From an uncultured Desulfobacterales bacterium (GTDB lineage: Bacteria > Desulfobacterota > Desulfobacteria > Desulfobacterales > JAFDCJ01), in the NCBI GenBank assembly GCA_945787595.1, contig CALZJV010000397.1, positions 1 through 12,209 of the forward strand: DNA of 12,209 nt, read 5' to 3'. The position numbers and the translations under genes were made by a program. The notes beneath the pieces were generated by a model. It saw only the letters and a list, made by a program, of their open reading frames with translations. It was not told where the DNA came from and did no database searches. Positions 1 to 9,507 of this stretch are shown here, in pieces; position 1 is the first letter of the stretch, and every line of letters starts with the position of its first letter.

Positions 1-3000
1 TACATAGCCGTCAATTTGACTGAGCACCGCGATTTCCTTTGGTTTTCGTACTTCAAACAGCTCCGCCACCCTCGGCAGACCGCCGGTAATGTCCTTGGTT
101 TTGGTAGTTGCTCTGGGCAGTTTGGCCACGACATCTCCGGCTTTGACGGGATTTCCTTCTTCCACCAGCATAATCGCATTGATCGGAAGGATATACCGAG
201 CAACAGCGGATGATCCCGGGATTTTTGCCGTCTTGCCGTCCTCATCTTTTATGGAAATTCGGGGGCGTTCATCAGCGGTTTTGGATTCGATAATCGTCTG
301 GCTGGATTTACCGGTAACAGGATCCACCTTCTCCTGCATGGTCTTGCCAATGACAATATCACCAAACTTAATGCTTCCATCAATTTCCGAAAGAATCGGT
401 GTAGTAAAGGGATCCCAGGTAGCCAAGAGCTCACCGGCTGTCACCTTCTGGCCGTCTTGAACCTGCAGGTGAGCGCCGTAGATGACCGGAAAGCTTTCTA
501 GTTCACGTCCGCCATCACTTAGGATGGTGAACTTACCACCGCGCCGGTTCATAACCACATGGCGCCTCTCTGAGTTCTTTGCCACACTAAGGTCGACGAA
601 TTTGACGGTACCATCCACCCTGGCCCGAATATCGGCCTGCTCCACCCTCCTGCTGGCCGTACCACCGATGTGAAAGGTTCTCATAGTCAGCTGGGTGCCA
701 GGTTCACCAATGGACTGTGCTGCCAAAATTCCAACAGCCTGACCGGTTTCCACCTGCCGGCCGTGTGAAAGATCCCGGCCATAACATTTGGCACATACGC
801 CGCTTTTGGCCCGACACGTTAAAACCGACCGGATATTCATGCTCGTTAAACCGGCTTCCTCGATTTGTTCAACTACATGCTCGTCGATTTCGTCTCCTTT
901 GTGGCAAATGACTTCTTCGGTAAAGGGGTCAATAATATCTTCAATCGCCACACGTCCTAAAACCCGCTCCCCTAATCGCTGGATAATCTCACCGCCTTCC
1001 ATCAGGGGCTCGACTTCGACACCCGTCATTGTTCCGCAATCATCTTCAAGCACTACGCAATCCTGGGCAACATCTGCCAGACGCCGGGTAAGATATCCTG
1101 AATTGGCGGTCTTCAGGGCGGTATCAGCCAGGCCTTTACGTGCACCGTGAGTTGAAATAAAATATTGCAGCACAGAGAGCCCTTCACGGAAATTAGCCAC
1201 AATGGGGGTTTCAATGATCTCACCTGAAGGCTTGGCCATCAAACCACGCATACCGGCCAACTGCCGCATCTGATCCTTGCTACCCCTGGCGCCGGAATCG
1301 GCCATCATGTAGATCGGATTGAAGCTCTCCGTAATTACCGGTTTTCCTTTTTGATCCAGCAGTGGTTGGTCGTCTTTGCCGGTCATCGGGGCTTTTTTCA
1401 TGGCATCCATCATCTCGTTAGCGACATCATCGGTAGCTTTGGCCCAAATGTCGACGACTTTATTGTATTTTTCTCCCTGGGTGATAAGGCCTTCAGTATA
1501 TTGCCGACCGATCTCGGCAACCTGTTTTTCGGCACTTTTTATGATGGTCTGCTTGCTCTCCGGGGTGATCATCGCATCGATTGAAATGGAAAGCCCGCCC
1601 TGGGTTGAATATTTATAACCCAGATCCTTTAACCTGTCGGACAATATGACGGTGGCTTTGGCTCCCAGATTCCGGTAAACGTAATCTACTAGTTCACGCA
1701 GCATTTTCTTGTCCATGACATGATTGACGATATCAAACGGAATTAACGGATTTTTCTCCACCACCTCGAATAGATGGTAGCTCTCATCGGCATAGAGAAC
1801 TTGCTTGCTGTATTCTCCGGGATTCAGGGAATAAACTGCTTCCACATCGGTATCCGCGCAACCAAAGATGCCTTTGAATTCGTTGAACGACAATCGTCCG
1901 ATATTTCCGTCATTGTCTTTGTCTGGTGCCTGAGAAAATTTATGAACAAGGTCAACGAAATTCTCTCCTGCGTCAAGCTGTCCAAGGATCTGGCGGGCTT
2001 CTTCTTCAGTCGCCACCTTGATACGACGCATCTCCATGACGTCGACCTTCGGTAAGATTTCCCATAGAAAAACCCTGCCGGCAGTGGTGTCATAGCGTTT
2101 GCCGTGTGTCCGCAGGGTGATTTTGGTATGAAGATCTAAAGCATCACCATCATATGCGGATCTGACTTCTTCGACATTGGCAAAAATTCTTCCTTCACCC
2201 TGACTATCGGCAGCAGTACGGGTCAGATAATAGATCCCCAATACGATATCCTGGCTCGGTACGATAATGGGACTGCCGTTAGCCGGAGAGAGGATATTGT
2301 TGCTGGACAACATCAGAACCCGAGCTTCTATTTGAGCCTCGACGGAGAGTGGAATATGCACCGCCATTTGATCGCCGTCGAAATCCGCATTGAAAGCCGT
2401 GCAGACAAGGGGATGCAGCTGCAGTGCTTTGCCCTCGATGAGAATCGGTTCAAAGGCCTGGATACCCAAGCGGTGAAGCGTTGGAGCACGGTTTAACAGG
2501 ACCGGGTATTCTCTGACGACCTCGTCCAAGGTATCCCATACTTCAGGGATTTCCCGTTCGACCATTTTTTTGGCGCTTTTGACGGTCGATACCAACCCTT
2601 TTTGTTCGAGACGATAATAAACAAACGGTTTGAAAAGCTCTAAAGCCATCTTCTTCGGCAGCCCGCACTGGTGAAGCCGCAGATCAGGTCCGACTGTGAT
2701 CACGGTACGGCCTGAGTAATCCACCCGTTTCCCCAGCAGATTCTGCCGAAACCTTCCCTGCTTGCCCTTGAGTGTGTCACTGAGGGATTTCAACGGACGC
2801 TTGTTCGACCCGGTAATCACACGACCGTGCCGCCCATTGTCAAACAAGACGTCAACGGATTCCTGCAACATGCGTTTTTCATTGCGAACGATAATGTCGG
2901 GAGCTTTCAGTTCGATCAGACGTTTCAAGCGGTTGTTGCGGTTAATCACCCGGCGATAGAGGTCATTGAGATCAGAGGTGGCAAACCGCCCGCCTTCAAG

Positions 3001-3762
3001 CGGCACCAGTGGGCGAAGGTCCGGCGGCAGAACCGGAATGACATCCATAATCATCCAGGTCGGATCAACGCCGGAGCGTCTGAAAGCATCGACAATCTTT
3101 AGTCGTTTGGCCAGCTTTTGGCGTTTGGCCACGGATCCGGTCTCACGGATATCAGTTCGGAGTTGTTCGTATAATTCGTCCAGGTTTAAACTTGCCAGCA
3201 ATACTTTGACGGCTTCGGCACCAATTCCGGCTTCGAATTTATCCCCATAGGTTTCCCGGGCTTCCAGATATTTCTCATCCGACAGCAGCTGTCCCCAACT
3301 TAACGGGGTATCTTTGGGATCCAGCACAATATAGCTGTCAAAATAAAGCACTTTTTCCATGTTTTTAAGCGTCAGGTCCAGCAGATTACCGATCTTGCTG
3401 GGTAGACTTTTTAAAAACCATATGTGCGAAACCGGGGTTGCTAGCTCAATATGGGCCATACGCTCTCTGCGAACCTTGGATTGAATGACTTCAACCCCGC
3501 ATTTCTCGCAGATCACACCCCTATGTTTCATGCGTTTATATTTACCACAGTTGCACTCATAATCTTTGGTGGGACCAAAGATCTTTGCACAGAAAAGTCC
3601 GTCACGTTCCGGTTTAAAAGTACGATAATTAATGGTTTCCGGCTTTTTAATTTCCCCATGAGACCACTTTCGGATCTGCTCCGGTGATGCCAGCGCAATG
3701 CGGATGGCTGAATATCGTTTAGGATTCGTGGGTTTTGCAAAGAAATCATAAAGAGTATCCAT
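1..3762 (-). CDS. rpoC: RNA polymerase subunit beta' (partial, 3' end outside window)
   Basis: This is the catalytic beta' subunit of RNA polymerase. The frame is open from ATG at 3762 to base 1, giving 1254 residues, and continues beyond the window. A weak AGGG site lies 8 nt before the ATG. The N-terminal zinc site is C70, C72, C85 and C88. The Mg-binding motif [12 protein letters not shown] places Asp at 460, 462 and 464, the E. coli numbers. After a roughly 100-residue insertion (about 573-674) come the rim helices (about 735-795), the bridge helix region (about 865-900), and the second zinc site C909, C983, C990, C993, which is E. coli numbering plus 95. The trigger-loop segment [20 protein letters not shown] (1015-1034) and an SI3-like insertion before [14 protein letters not shown] follow. 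rpoB ends 56 nt upstream, so cotranscription is likely. The insertion is the odd feature and is listed separately. Confidence 0.98.
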   Translation of the reverse strand, partial: MDTLYDFFAKPTNPKRYSAIRIALASPEQIRKWSHGEIKKPETINYRTFKPERDGLFCAKIFGPTKDYECNCGKYKRMKHRGVICEKCGVEVIQSKVRRERMAHIELATPVSHIWFLKSLPSKIGNLLDLTLKNMEKVLYFDSYIVLDPKDTPLSWGQLLSDEKYLEARETYGDKFEAGIGAEAVKVLLASLNLDELYEQLRTDIRETGSVAKRQKLAKRLKIVDAFRRSGVDPTWMIMDVIPVLPPDLRPLVPLEGGRFATSDLNDLYRRVINRNNRLKRLIELKAPDIIVRNEKRMLQESVDVLFDNGRHGRVITGSNKRPLKSLSDTLKGKQGRFRQNLLGKRVDYSGRTVITVGPDLRLHQCGLPKKMALELFKPFVYYRLEQKGLVSTVKSAKKMVEREIPEVWDTLDEVVREYPVLLNRAPTLHRLGIQAFEPILIEGKALQLHPLVCTAFNADFDGDQMAVHIPLSVEAQIEARVLMLSSNNILSPANGSPIIVPSQDIVLGIYYLTRTAADSQGEGRIFANVEEVRSAYDGDALDLHTKITLRTHGKRYDTTAGRVFLWEILPKVDVMEMRRIKVATEEEARQILGQLDAGENFVDLVHKFSQAPDKDNDGNIGRLSFNEFKGIFGCADTDVEAVYSLNPGEYSKQVLYADESYHLFEVVEKNPLIPFDIVNHVMDKKMLRELVDYVYRNLGAKATVILSDRLKDLGYKYSTQGGLSISIDAMITPESKQTIIKSAEKQVAEIGRQYTEGLITQGEKYNKVVDIWAKATDDVANEMMDAMKKAPMTGKDDQPLLDQKGKPVITESFNPIYMMADSGARGSKDQMRQLAGMRGLMAKPSGEIIETPIVANFREGLSVLQYFISTHGARKGLADTALKTANSGYLTRRLADVAQDCVVLEDDCGTMTGVEVEPLMEGGEIIQRLGERVLGRVAIEDIIDPFTEEVICHKGDEIDEHVVEQIEEAGLTSMNIRSVLTCRAKSGVCAKCYGRDLSHGRQVETGQAVGILAAQSIGEPGTQLTMRTFHIGGTASRRVEQADIRARVDGTVKFVDLSVAKNSERRHVVMNRRGGKFTILSDGGRELESFPVIYGAHLQVQDGQKVTAGELLATWDPFTTPILSEIDGSIKFGDIVIGKTMQEKVDPVTGKSSQTIIESKTADERPRISIKDEDGKTAKIPGSSAVARYILPINAIMLVEEGNPVKAGDVVAKLPRATTKTKDITGGLPRVAELFEVRKPKEIAVLSQIDGYV
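1741..2046 (-). other. Parvulin-like (PpiC-type) domain inserted in beta'
   Basis: This covers residues 573-674 of RpoC, between LWEILPK and PFDIVN, which are almost adjacent in E. coli beta'. The segment follows the parvulin order. There is a beta strand RRIKV (579-583), then a helix beginning [12 protein letters not shown] and the signature [13 protein letters not shown] (598-610). Next comes the loop [16 protein letters not shown] (614-629, equivalent to the GGDLG loop), a helix ending in [14 protein letters not shown] (640-653), and the closing strand [10 protein letters not shown] (661-670). E. coli PpiC has [20 protein letters not shown] where this has [20 protein letters not shown]. 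Catalytic positions are degenerate: the first His is R580 and the Cys/Asp position is A612, while the last His is kept (H663). The fold assignment is by eye. A binding or chaperone role, and loss of isomerase activity, are inferences. Confidence 0.83.
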
Positions 3763-3818
3763 GGCGTATTCCCTATATGTTTAATTTTTTATAGATCATA
3801 ATGAGTCGATTTGTTTTT

Positions 3819-6800
3819 CTATCTCGTCTCCTCAAGCAGAGCGATATTAAGACCCAACGACTGCAGTTCTTTAGTCATAACCCTGAAAGACTCGGGTATG
3901 CCGGGTTCCAGTACGTTTTGTCCTTTTACAATTTTTTCATACATGCGGGTTCGGCCTGCCATATCATCGGATTTGACGGTTAAAAACTCCTGCAGGGCAT
4001 AGGCGGCACCATATGCCTCCATGGCCCAGACCTCCATTTCCCCGAGCCGCTGTCCGCCGAACTGTGCTTTGCCTCCCAGGGGCTGCTGGGTGACCAGCGA
4101 ATAGGGGCCGATGGAGCGTGCATGAATTTTGTCGTCAACGAGATGATGCAATTTCATCACATACATCGCACCCACCGTAATTTTATCATCAAAGGGTTCA
4201 CCGGAGCGGCCGTCAAACAGCGTCGCTTGTCCAGAGCTGCTAAGGCCCGCCTCAACCAGAAGATCTTTGATTTCTTCCTCCTTGGCGCCGTCAAAAACAG
4301 GGGTCGCCATGAAAACACCTTCTTTATAATAGGAGGCAATATCTGTTAGTTCCTGATCATCCATCCGGGTAATTGTTTTTTTCAGGGAAGGCTCTGAAAA
4401 AATTTTCTTCATTTTCTCCCGCAAGGCTTTTGTTTTTTGCGCTTCCAGCAATTGGTTGAGCTGGTCACCAAGCACCTTGGCCGCCCGTCCCAAATGTATT
4501 TCTAAGATCTGTCCTACATTCATACGGGAAGGTACCCCCAAAGGATTTAAAACCATATCAACAGTGCTGCCATCCTCGAAATATGGTAAGTCTTCCATCG
4601 GTAGGATTCTCGAAACGACCCCCTTGTTGCCGTGGCGGCCGGCCATTTTGTCACCGACAGACAACTTGCGCTTCATGGCCACATAAATTTTGACCATTTT
4701 AATTACTCCGGGCGGCAGGTCGTCCCCTTTTTCGTAGCGATTGACTTGTTGTTCAAAGGCCAGTCGGCATAGTTCACATTGATCACGGTAGCGTTCAAGG
4801 ATTTCGTGCACTTCCTGGGTCAGCCCGGGGTCCTTTAACACGATACCTTCAAGCTGCACGATCGGAATTTTTGCCAGTATTTTGGCATCGATTTTTGCTC
4901 CGTTGACAATGAGGACCTTTTTATCCTTTTTCAAGGGAGCATATACTTTTTCTCCGACCAGCAGCCGCTCAAGCTGGGATCTGACGACATCCGCGACCAC
5001 TGCAAGCTCATCATCCCGATCTTTTTCAAGAGCGGCAATCTCTCCATCTTCGATGAGACGCGTCCGATCGTCTTTATCAATTCCCCTCCTGGAAAACACC
5101 TTAGCATCGATAACGGTCCCCTGCACACCAGGCGGTACCCTCAGGGAAGTATCTTTGACATCTCCCGCTTTTTCGCCGAAAATGGCGCGTAGCAGTTTTT
5201 CCTCAGGGGAAAGCTGGGTTTCTCCCTTGGGCGTAATCTTGCCGACCAGAACATCTCCCGGATAGACTTCAGCTCCTAACCGAATGATTCCGCTTTCATC
5301 CAGGTTCTTTAATGCTTCTTCTCCAACATTAGGAATGTCCCTGGTAATTTCCTCTTTGCCCAGTTTCGTATCCCGCGCGACAACTTCAAATTCCTCGATA
5401 TGTACCGATGTATAGACGCCATCTCTGACCAGCCTCTCACTCACCAGAATCGAATCCTCAAAATTGTATCCCCCCCACGGCATAAAGGCCACGTTCACAT
5501 TTTTACCGAGCGCTAGCTCACCTTGGTCTGTGGCGGGTCCATCGGCAATAATTTGCCGGGCATATATCCGCTGGCCTTTTTTCACAATCGGTCGATGATT
5601 AAAACAGGTATTCTGATTGGAGCGGATAAATTTAGAAAGATTGTAGATGGTAACATCTTTCTCATTAGAGTTTTCGGAAGGATCGTGTTTGAGGACAATG
5701 CGGCTGGCGTCAACATCCACCACCACGCCATCACGCCGGGCAACAATGGCCACACCGGAATCCCTTGCCACAACCTCCTCGATACCCGTACCCACCAGAG
5801 GTGCCTGATTCATCAACAGAGGAACAGCCTGGCGCTGCATGTTGGACCCCATCAAAGCCCTGTTGGCGTCATCGTTCTCCAGAAAGGGTATCAGTGATGC
5901 AGATACGCTGACAAGCTGATTGGGAGAGATATCCATTAATTGAATGTCTTCGCGATCAACCATCATAAATTCCCCGGCTACCCTTGAGGTGACCATTATC
6001 GGCAGTTCCTTTTCTTCAAAGGCGTCCAGGAATTTGACCTCACGGGAAACCTTGGCATTTTTGACAACACTGTAAGGCGTTTCAATAAAACCGAAATCAT
6101 TCACCCGTGCATATGTGCTGAGTGATACAATCAGACCGATATTGGGTCCTTCCGGGGTTTCAATAGGGCAAATCCGTCCATAGTGCGACGGATGCACATC
6201 CCGAACCTCAAACCCGGCTCGTTCCCGGGTAAGTCCGCCAGGGCCCAGAGCACTCAACCGTCGTTTGTGAGTCGTCTCCGAAAGGGGATTTGTCTGGTCC
6301 ATAAATTGAGACAATTGACTGGTTCCGAAAAATTCTTTGACGACCGCCGATACCGGTTTCGGATTTACCAGGTCATGGGGCATAAGTGCATCAACTTCCT
6401 GAAGACTCATGCGTTCTTTAATAGCCCGCTCCATGCGAACCAGTCCGATGCGATACTGGTTTTCCAGCAACTCTCCAACCGCACGTACCCTCCGATTTCC
6501 AAGATGGTCGATGTCATCAACAACTCCCTGGGTATCTCTGAGTTCGATGAGTGCCTTGCAGGTCAGCAGTATATCCTCCTTACGGAGAATATTTAAATTA
6601 ATTTCGCTGCTGATGCCCAGACGTTGGTTAATTTTCAAACGTCCGACGCCGGAAAGATCATAATAGGTCGACTTAAAAAACAAATTGTCGACAAAATCCT
6701 GAGCCACTTCCGGTGTGGCCGGATTACCCGGTCTAAGTCTGCGATAGATTTCGATTAGGGCTTCTTCCTTGGATTCTACTTTATCCGTTAACAGTGTTTT

Positions 6801-7868
6801 GCGAATGGATTCGCCGGCGGTATATCCGTCTATAAAAAGCAATTCAAACTCATGGACACCGGCTTCACTCAACTCAGACAAAATTTCAGCATCAACGGAA
6901 TCAACCGCTTTAGCAAGGATCTTCTTGTTTTGGGAATTTAAGATCGTGGATGCAAACGCGCGGTCGATAAGCTCATCCGCGTGGATGGGAATTAATTCTG
7001 CTTTCGTCGCTATTAACCGTTTGATGGCGCGCTGTGAGAAAACACGGCCTGTTTTAACGAGGACATCACCGGTTTCAGGATCTTTGACATCTTTGGTGGC
7101 CCGCCTGCCTCTTAAAAAGTCTTGATCGAATTTCTTAAAATATCTCTTACCCTTAACAATGATTTTTTCCGTTTTGTAAAAATAGGCCAGAAGATCCTCA
7201 ACAGTGTATCCGAAAGCCTTGTAGAGGATTGTGGCTGGAAACTTGCGTCGCCGGTCGATGCGGATATAAACAATGTCCTTGGGATCGATCTCCATATCGA
7301 TCCAGGAACCGCGTACCGGAATGATTCGAGAACTGTAGATTATTTTACCGCTGGAGTGACTTTTACCTTTGTCGTGGTCGAAAAATACTCCGGAGGATCG
7401 ATGTAGCTGACTGACGACCACCCGTTCAGTTCCGTTGATTATAAAAGTACCTTTATCAGTCATCAGGGGTATCGTACCGAAGTAAATCTCCTGCTCTTTG
7501 ATATCCCGGATGTTGGAAACACCGGTTTCAGTATCGATATCATAGACCACCAGTCTGGCAGTGATGAGAACAGGTATCTCATAGGTCATCCCCCTATGGA
7601 TGCATTCTTCGATACCATGTTTTACGTCTCCGAACCGGTAAGAGACAAACTCAAGGGATGCACTCCCGGTAAAATCCTTAATTGGAAACACGGATTTGAA
7701 GACAGCCTGCAAACCGATTACTTTTCGCTTTTCGGGGGGGACACCCATTTGCAAAAACCGTTGAAATGATTCCCGCTGCATTCCAATAAGATCGGGGATA
7801 TCGACAATTTTTTTTATTTTACCAAAATTTTTCCGTATGCGCTTATTTGCCAAAGGCATGTCAGACAT
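3819..7868 (-). CDS. rpoB: RNA polymerase subunit beta
   Basis: This is the beta subunit of RNA polymerase, which forms one side of the active-site cleft and the rifampicin pocket. The chosen ATG at 7868 has GGAG 5 nt upstream and gives 1349 residues, starting [18 protein letters not shown]. An in-frame ATG at 7946 would add 26 unconserved residues without a ribosome binding site. Visible parts are an SI1-like insertion (about 230-345), rifampicin cluster [21 protein letters not shown] (517-536; D524 matches E. coli D516), an SI2-like region (about 945-1048), and [13 protein letters not shown] near 1071-1083 with the two active-site lysines K1074 and K1082. The C-terminal [15 protein letters not shown], which packs on beta', is intact. 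The stop is TAG. It lies 234 nt after rplL and 56 nt before rpoC. Length is near the 1342 of E. coli and no frame break was found. Confidence 0.98.
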   Translation of the reverse strand: MSDMPLANKRIRKNFGKIKKIVDIPDLIGMQRESFQRFLQMGVPPEKRKVIGLQAVFKSVFPIKDFTGSASLEFVSYRFGDVKHGIEECIHRGMTYEIPVLITARLVVYDIDTETGVSNIRDIKEQEIYFGTIPLMTDKGTFIINGTERVVVSQLHRSSGVFFDHDKGKSHSSGKIIYSSRIIPVRGSWIDMEIDPKDIVYIRIDRRRKFPATILYKAFGYTVEDLLAYFYKTEKIIVKGKRYFKKFDQDFLRGRRATKDVKDPETGDVLVKTGRVFSQRAIKRLIATKAELIPIHADELIDRAFASTILNSQNKKILAKAVDSVDAEILSELSEAGVHEFELLFIDGYTAGESIRKTLLTDKVESKEEALIEIYRRLRPGNPATPEVAQDFVDNLFFKSTYYDLSGVGRLKINQRLGISSEINLNILRKEDILLTCKALIELRDTQGVVDDIDHLGNRRVRAVGELLENQYRIGLVRMERAIKERMSLQEVDALMPHDLVNPKPVSAVVKEFFGTSQLSQFMDQTNPLSETTHKRRLSALGPGGLTRERAGFEVRDVHPSHYGRICPIETPEGPNIGLIVSLSTYARVNDFGFIETPYSVVKNAKVSREVKFLDAFEEKELPIMVTSRVAGEFMMVDREDIQLMDISPNQLVSVSASLIPFLENDDANRALMGSNMQRQAVPLLMNQAPLVGTGIEEVVARDSGVAIVARRDGVVVDVDASRIVLKHDPSENSNEKDVTIYNLSKFIRSNQNTCFNHRPIVKKGQRIYARQIIADGPATDQGELALGKNVNVAFMPWGGYNFEDSILVSERLVRDGVYTSVHIEEFEVVARDTKLGKEEITRDIPNVGEEALKNLDESGIIRLGAEVYPGDVLVGKITPKGETQLSPEEKLLRAIFGEKAGDVKDTSLRVPPGVQGTVIDAKVFSRRGIDKDDRTRLIEDGEIAALEKDRDDELAVVADVVRSQLERLLVGEKVYAPLKKDKKVLIVNGAKIDAKILAKIPIVQLEGIVLKDPGLTQEVHEILERYRDQCELCRLAFEQQVNRYEKGDDLPPGVIKMVKIYVAMKRKLSVGDKMAGRHGNKGVVSRILPMEDLPYFEDGSTVDMVLNPLGVPSRMNVGQILEIHLGRAAKVLGDQLNQLLEAQKTKALREKMKKIFSEPSLKKTITRMDDQELTDIASYYKEGVFMATPVFDGAKEEEIKDLLVEAGLSSSGQATLFDGRSGEPFDDKITVGAMYVMKLHHLVDDKIHARSIGPYSLVTQQPLGGKAQFGGQRLGEMEVWAMEAYGAAYALQEFLTVKSDDMAGRTRMYEKIVKGQNVLEPGIPESFRVMTKELQSLGLNIALLEETR

Positions 7869-8011
7869 GGCATCTCCAAAATTTTCTGGTGTTTGGTTAA
7901 TTCTAGCGTTAAAGACAGATCCGGTATTGCTGCAAACAAAACCCACGGGTTATCTTTAATCACAGTTAAACTCTAAAGCCCTCGCCGGTCACATATGGGC
8001 TATTTCATCTG

Positions 8012-8088
8012 CCGGTGGTCGGAGCCCCTGCGAGAAGCTACATTAGATCCCTACTGAAATCTTCTAACAAGGGACAACAGACCACTGG
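8012..8088 (-). promoter_or_regulatory. Possible long stem in the rplL-rpoB spacer
   Basis: The 234-nt spacer between rplL and rpoB has no gene. In the minus-strand RNA, CCAGTGGTC (8088-8080) can pair with GACCACCGG (8020-8012) with a single A-C mismatch, enclosing 59 nt. Inside it, AGAAG and CTTCT can form a smaller stem. In E. coli this spacer carries an attenuator and an RNase III cleavage site, which makes a folded element plausible, but no T-run follows and the pairing has not been tested. I see no convincing promoter here. Confidence 0.3.
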
Positions 8089-8102
8089 CAACCGTTAAAC
8101 AA

Positions 8103-8506
8103 TTATTTTACTTCAACCTGAGCACCCGCTTCTTCAAGTTGGGCCTTAATCTTTTCAGCCTCATCTTTAGCGACTCCCTCTTTAACTGGCTTGGGCACTT
8201 CGTCAACGAGCGCCTTGGCATCTTTAAGGCCGAGTCCAGTGATCGCTCTTACCTCCTTGATGACCTGGATTTTTTTATCGCCGAATGCCGTCAGGATAAC
8301 ATCAAACTCTGTTTTTTCTTCCTCCGCTGCGGCCCCACCGCCTGCGTCTCCCGGACCGGCTGCCATCATGGCTACCGGTGCAGCTGCTGAAACACCGAAT
8401 TTTTCTTCCATTTCCTTGACCAGTTCGGATAGCTCCAGAACCGACATGTTTGCATGTTTGCAATAAATTCAATAACATCCTCTTTTGTAACATCTGCTTT
8501 CGCCAT
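8103..8506 (-). CDS. rplL: Ribosomal protein L7/L12, frame broken by an 8-bp duplication
   Basis: L7/L12 forms the ribosomal stalk dimers that recruit EF-Tu, EF-G and IF2. The family start is the ATG at 8506, with GGAGG 5 nt upstream, reading [17 protein letters not shown]. The rest of the protein ([18 protein letters not shown] through the Ala/Gly-rich hinge to AGAQVEVK) is in a different frame, from the ATG at 8447 to the TAA at 8103. The two parts join at a tandem copy of GCAAACAT; removing one copy restores a normal 131-residue protein. As written, the 0 frame stops at TAG 8374-8372 after 44 codons. The ATG at 8447 has no ribosome binding site, and starting there would lose the N-terminal helices needed for dimerisation and L10 binding. 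The gene is normally essential or nearly so, so a sequence error is the first explanation; a real mutation or a frameshift during translation is less likely. Confidence 0.9.
8446..8461. repeat. 8-bp tandem duplication inside rplL
   Basis: On the plus strand ATGTTTGC occurs twice in a row, 8446-8453 and 8454-8461; the period-8 match extends one base on each side (8445-8462). It lies exactly where the two reading frames of rplL meet. Eight is not a multiple of three, so the repeat by itself explains the broken frame. Confidence 0.95.
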
Positions 8507-8562
8507 TTTTTCCTCCAATATAATGTTCTAATAAATCCGTTGATAATCGTTTGTCATGATCT

Positions 8563-8582
8563 GATCCGGACCAGCCGGAATC
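8563..8582. repeat. GC-rich hairpin in the rplJ-rplL spacer
   Basis: GATCCGGACCAGCCGGAATC can fold into a 7-bp stem (GAT + CCGG) with one bulged A and a five-base loop. It lies in the 163-nt spacer between rplJ and rplL, about 57 nt before the rplL start. No T-run follows on either strand, so it is not a standard terminator. It could affect mRNA processing or stability ahead of rplL, which cells need in several copies per L10; that role is inference. Confidence 0.45.
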
Positions 8583-8656
8583 TCAAAGTGAATATTGAAG
8601 ATTTAGGGTCCTCCAGAGACGGATCATTTCATCATTTTTAATTAAAATTAATGAAA

Positions 8657-8671
8657 GATGATTCAATCATC
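8657..8671. repeat. Palindrome over the rplJ stop codon
   Basis: GATGATT and AATCATC are perfect inverted arms around one central base, overlapping the TGA stop of rplJ. As RNA this would give only a short A/U-rich stem of about 5 bp with a 5-nt loop, followed by T-rich sequence on the minus strand. It is too weak to call a terminator. Confidence 0.4.
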
Positions 8672-9191
8672 AAGCCGCTTCTTTTTGATCCCTGATCGCC
8701 GTCAGCACATTCAACAGGCTTCTGGGGATTTGAGCAATGGTTCTGACAAACGATGACGGAACCTCATTTAGCACTGAAAGAAACTGTCCCAGCAGGACTT
8801 CTCTTGAAGGCAGCTTTGCCAGAGCTTTAATCGCATCGACGTCCAATACCTTGTCGTTGAGCACACCGCCCTTGATTTCAAGCTTTTGGTTGTCTTTTGC
8901 AAACTGTGTTAAAATCTTGGCCGGAGCGATCGGATCTTTATAGCTTAAGGCCACAGCACATGGTCCCTTGAAATAATCCTGGATCAAAGCGACCCCGGTA
9001 TCTTTTGCTGCCCGCATGAGAAGCGTGTTTTTGGCTACTTGAAATTCAATATTTTCTTCTCTGAGCTTGCGCCGCAAATTATTCATCGAGGAAACATCCA
9101 GCCCCTTGTAATCGGCTACAACGACGATTTCGGTTTTTGTAAATCGTAGATGCAGATCTTCGGTAATTTTTTGCTTTTCTTCTAATCTCAC
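8670..9191 (-). CDS. rplJ: Ribosomal protein L10
   Basis: L10 (uL10) is the base of the ribosomal stalk: its N-terminal domain binds 23S rRNA beside L11, and its C-terminal helix carries the L7/L12 dimers. With L12 it also represses its own mRNA. The product is 173 residues, the usual length. The N-terminal half includes VVVADYKGLDVSSMNNLRRK and AKNTLLMRAA; the end (VRTIAQIPRSLLNVLTAIRD) is the L12-binding helix. The start is GTG at 9191, nine nt after a perfect AAGGAGGTGA; no better ATG exists near it. It follows a 316-nt spacer holding the L10 leader and precedes rplL by 163 nt. The stop is TGA. Confidence 0.97.
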   Translation of the reverse strand: MRLEEKQKITEDLHLRFTKTEIVVVADYKGLDVSSMNNLRRKLREENIEFQVAKNTLLMRAAKDTGVALIQDYFKGPCAVALSYKDPIAPAKILTQFAKDNQKLEIKGGVLNDKVLDVDAIKALAKLPSREVLLGQFLSVLNEVPSSFVRTIAQIPRSLLNVLTAIRDQKEAA

Positions 9192-9200
9192 TTGTTTTTG

Positions 9201-9210
9201 TCACCTCCTT
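9201..9210 (-). promoter_or_regulatory. Full-length ribosome binding site of rplJ
   Basis: AAGGAGGTGA is complementary over ten bases to the usual 3' end of 16S rRNA and lies 9 nt before the GTG start. It decides the rplJ start. It is the strongest such site in the window, which fits a gene whose translation is held down by its own product and must be high when released. Confidence 0.85.
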
Positions 9211-9299
9211 CCCTGATCCGAACAAAAACCGGGAGGAATCGATTAAAACTGATTTGCGATTGTGACCCTATCTCTACGATCAATCAACGGACAATCACA

Positions 9300-9380
9300 T
9301 ATCTGTCTCGGTAGGCCGGCAATGCCGATTATACACAGTCGTTGTCAGCCCTTTCAAAAGGTGAACCTACGGTCTTTGAC
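9300..9380 (-). promoter_or_regulatory. L10 leader (autoregulatory mRNA element)
   Basis: The minus-strand RNA between rplA and rplJ contains GACCGTAGG (9374-9366) and, 50 nt later, CCTACCGAGAC (9315-9305). GUAGG pairs with CCUAC, and the flanking ACCG / CGAGA bases match the conserved signature of the ribosomal protein L10 leader, where L10-L12 binds a stem with a kink-turn and blocks rplJ translation. Two small hairpins fill the interior: CCTT-TTGA-AAGG, and CGGC-ATT-GCCG just before the closing strand. The remaining parts of the 316-nt spacer (9381-9507 and 9211-9299) show no gene. The element as drawn is the core; its true edges are probably wider. Confidence 0.78.
9328..9357 (-). promoter_or_regulatory. 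Promoter-like sequence inside the L10 leader
   Basis: On the minus strand TTGAAA (9357-9352) and a perfect TATAAT (9333-9328) are separated by 18 bp, close to the sigma-70 consensus. The start would be near 9321, within the leader, so the transcript would lack the 5' arm of the L10-binding stem. Whether it works is unknown; the match may be chance in a structured RNA region. Confidence 0.45.
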
Positions 9381-9507
9381 AGAATGATATTGGTTTGGAA
9401 TTTCCACACATGGCAACCCATCAAGGCTGAGTTGAGTGAATAGATTAATCTCCTGTGAATTTTATGGTAGGCGGAATCGAACGCCGGAATATGTCAACAT
9501 AAATAGG

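Noticed and set aside
1861..1923. EF-hand-like calcium loop (DKDNDGN...NEF) in RpoC
   Set aside because: The acidic start resembles an EF-hand, but the distance to the final Glu is three residues too long. The stretch also fits the GGDLG loop of the surrounding parvulin-like domain.
1741..2046. Intein in rpoC
   Set aside because: The insert is only about 100 residues, with no Cys/Ser at its start, no HN at its end and no Cys/Ser/Thr in the next position, so there are no splice motifs.
6280..6320. Rifampicin-resistance change in RpoB (Thr where E. coli has Asn518)
   Set aside because: The main resistance positions (Asp516, His526, Ser531 equivalents) are wild type; Thr here is more likely ordinary variation between lineages.
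7869..7946. Longer rpoB start with 26 extra residues
   Set aside because: The extra N-terminus is not conserved and has no ribosome binding site, whereas the ATG at 7868 has GGAG 5 nt upstream.
9466..9487. tRNA-like T arm (GGCGTTCGATTCCGCC) after rplA
   Set aside because: The T stem does not pair properly with a seven-base loop, and rplA ends 21 nt upstream, leaving no room for the rest of a tRNA. Chance or a remnant.
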